From: Vibrio campbellii CAIM 519 = NBRC 15631 = ATCC 25920
Lineage (GTDB): Bacteria; Pseudomonadota; Gammaproteobacteria; Enterobacterales; Vibrionaceae
Reading direction: 5' to 3'
NCBI RefSeq assembly: GCF_002163755.1
Contig: NZ_CP015863.1
Span: 2,170,001-2,234,000, forward strand
Length of the DNA stretch: 64,000 nt
In this document: piece after piece, positions 63,917 to 64,000 of the stretch
How the letters are laid out: each line of letters starts with the position of its first letter
Position numbering within the stretch: position 1 is the stretch's first letter
The notes under the pieces: generated by a model
What the model saw: only the letters and a program-made list of their open reading frames with translations
The model's database searches: none
What the model was told of the DNA's origin: nothing
Program-made: the position numbers and the translations under genes

Positions 63917-64000
63917 GTTGTTTTCCTTTAAGCAAAGTAAAAAGAAATAAGATGCACCGTAGCGCATCTTAAATTTTGAATTCTTGTGAAACTTAGAATT

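Overview
The window reads as part of the larger chromosome of a Vibrio, most likely of the Harveyi clade (V. parahaemolyticus / V. alginolyticus / V. harveyi relatives). The pointers are the gammaproteobacterial housekeeping blocks in Vibrio-like order (fabD-fabG-acpP-fabF-pabC-mltG-tmk-holB-tatD next to ptsG; cmk-rpsA-ihfB-lapA-lapB-pyrF), a CheV protein, an imuA-imuB-dnaE2 mutagenesis cassette, a Na+-dependent transporter with its tiny partner subunit, and a ToxR/VtrA-type transmembrane regulator. The species call is inference from gene content; no rRNA or tRNA gene was recognised.

Layout. 1-3.3 kb: a leftward tripartite export operon (periplasmic adaptor, TolC-like channel, MacB-like permease cut by the window edge). 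3.5-9.4 kb: accessory single genes (metallo-beta-lactamase-fold hydrolase, an unrecognised 526-residue protein, a GNAT acetyltransferase, outer-membrane phospholipase A, two SAM methyltransferases). 9.4-13.6 kb: an Scs-type disulfide reductase pair (ScsB/ScsD-like) with a small membrane protein, divergent from a LysR regulator. 13.7-17.3 kb: pqiABC, an envelope lipid-transport type operon. 17.4-20.2 kb: an SRPBCC protein, a small protein followed by an octamer repeat, and an oligopeptide-binding protein. 20.6-27.3 kb: the leftward core block pyrF, lapB, lapA, ihfB, rpsA, cmk, sohB. 27.5-33.6 kb: a YciK-type dehydrogenase, then imuA-imuB-dnaE2 behind a perfect LexA box. 33.7-37.9 kb: cheV, an Mlc-like sugar repressor and pykA.

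38.0-50.7 kb is the accessory segment of greatest interest. Every gene in it reads leftward: an inverse autotransporter with two small secreted proteins behind it (an arrangement like Salmonella ZirT/ZirU/ZirS), a broken copy of a secreted lectin-like gene, the intact 865-residue lectin-like gene, a secreted carboxylesterase, and a ToxR/VtrA-like membrane regulator overlapping a VtrC/ToxS-like partner. The regulator carries a 17-residue tandem duplication and sits downstream of three 10-bp direct repeats. I read this as a regulated cell-surface/exoprotein module; that role is inference. No integrase, transposase or tRNA border was seen. To its right are a YjjU-like patatin and a YnhF-like microprotein.

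50.8-64 kb returns to core genes: an outer-membrane barrel protein, the NSS transporter and its small subunit, another barrel protein with a heptamer repeat upstream, ptsG with an Mlc-like palindrome, then the tatD-holB-tmk-mltG-pabC and fabF-acpP-fabG-fabD blocks. The Mlc-like repressor near 35 kb and the ptsG/pykA promoters carrying similar palindromes suggest a sugar-uptake regulon within the window.
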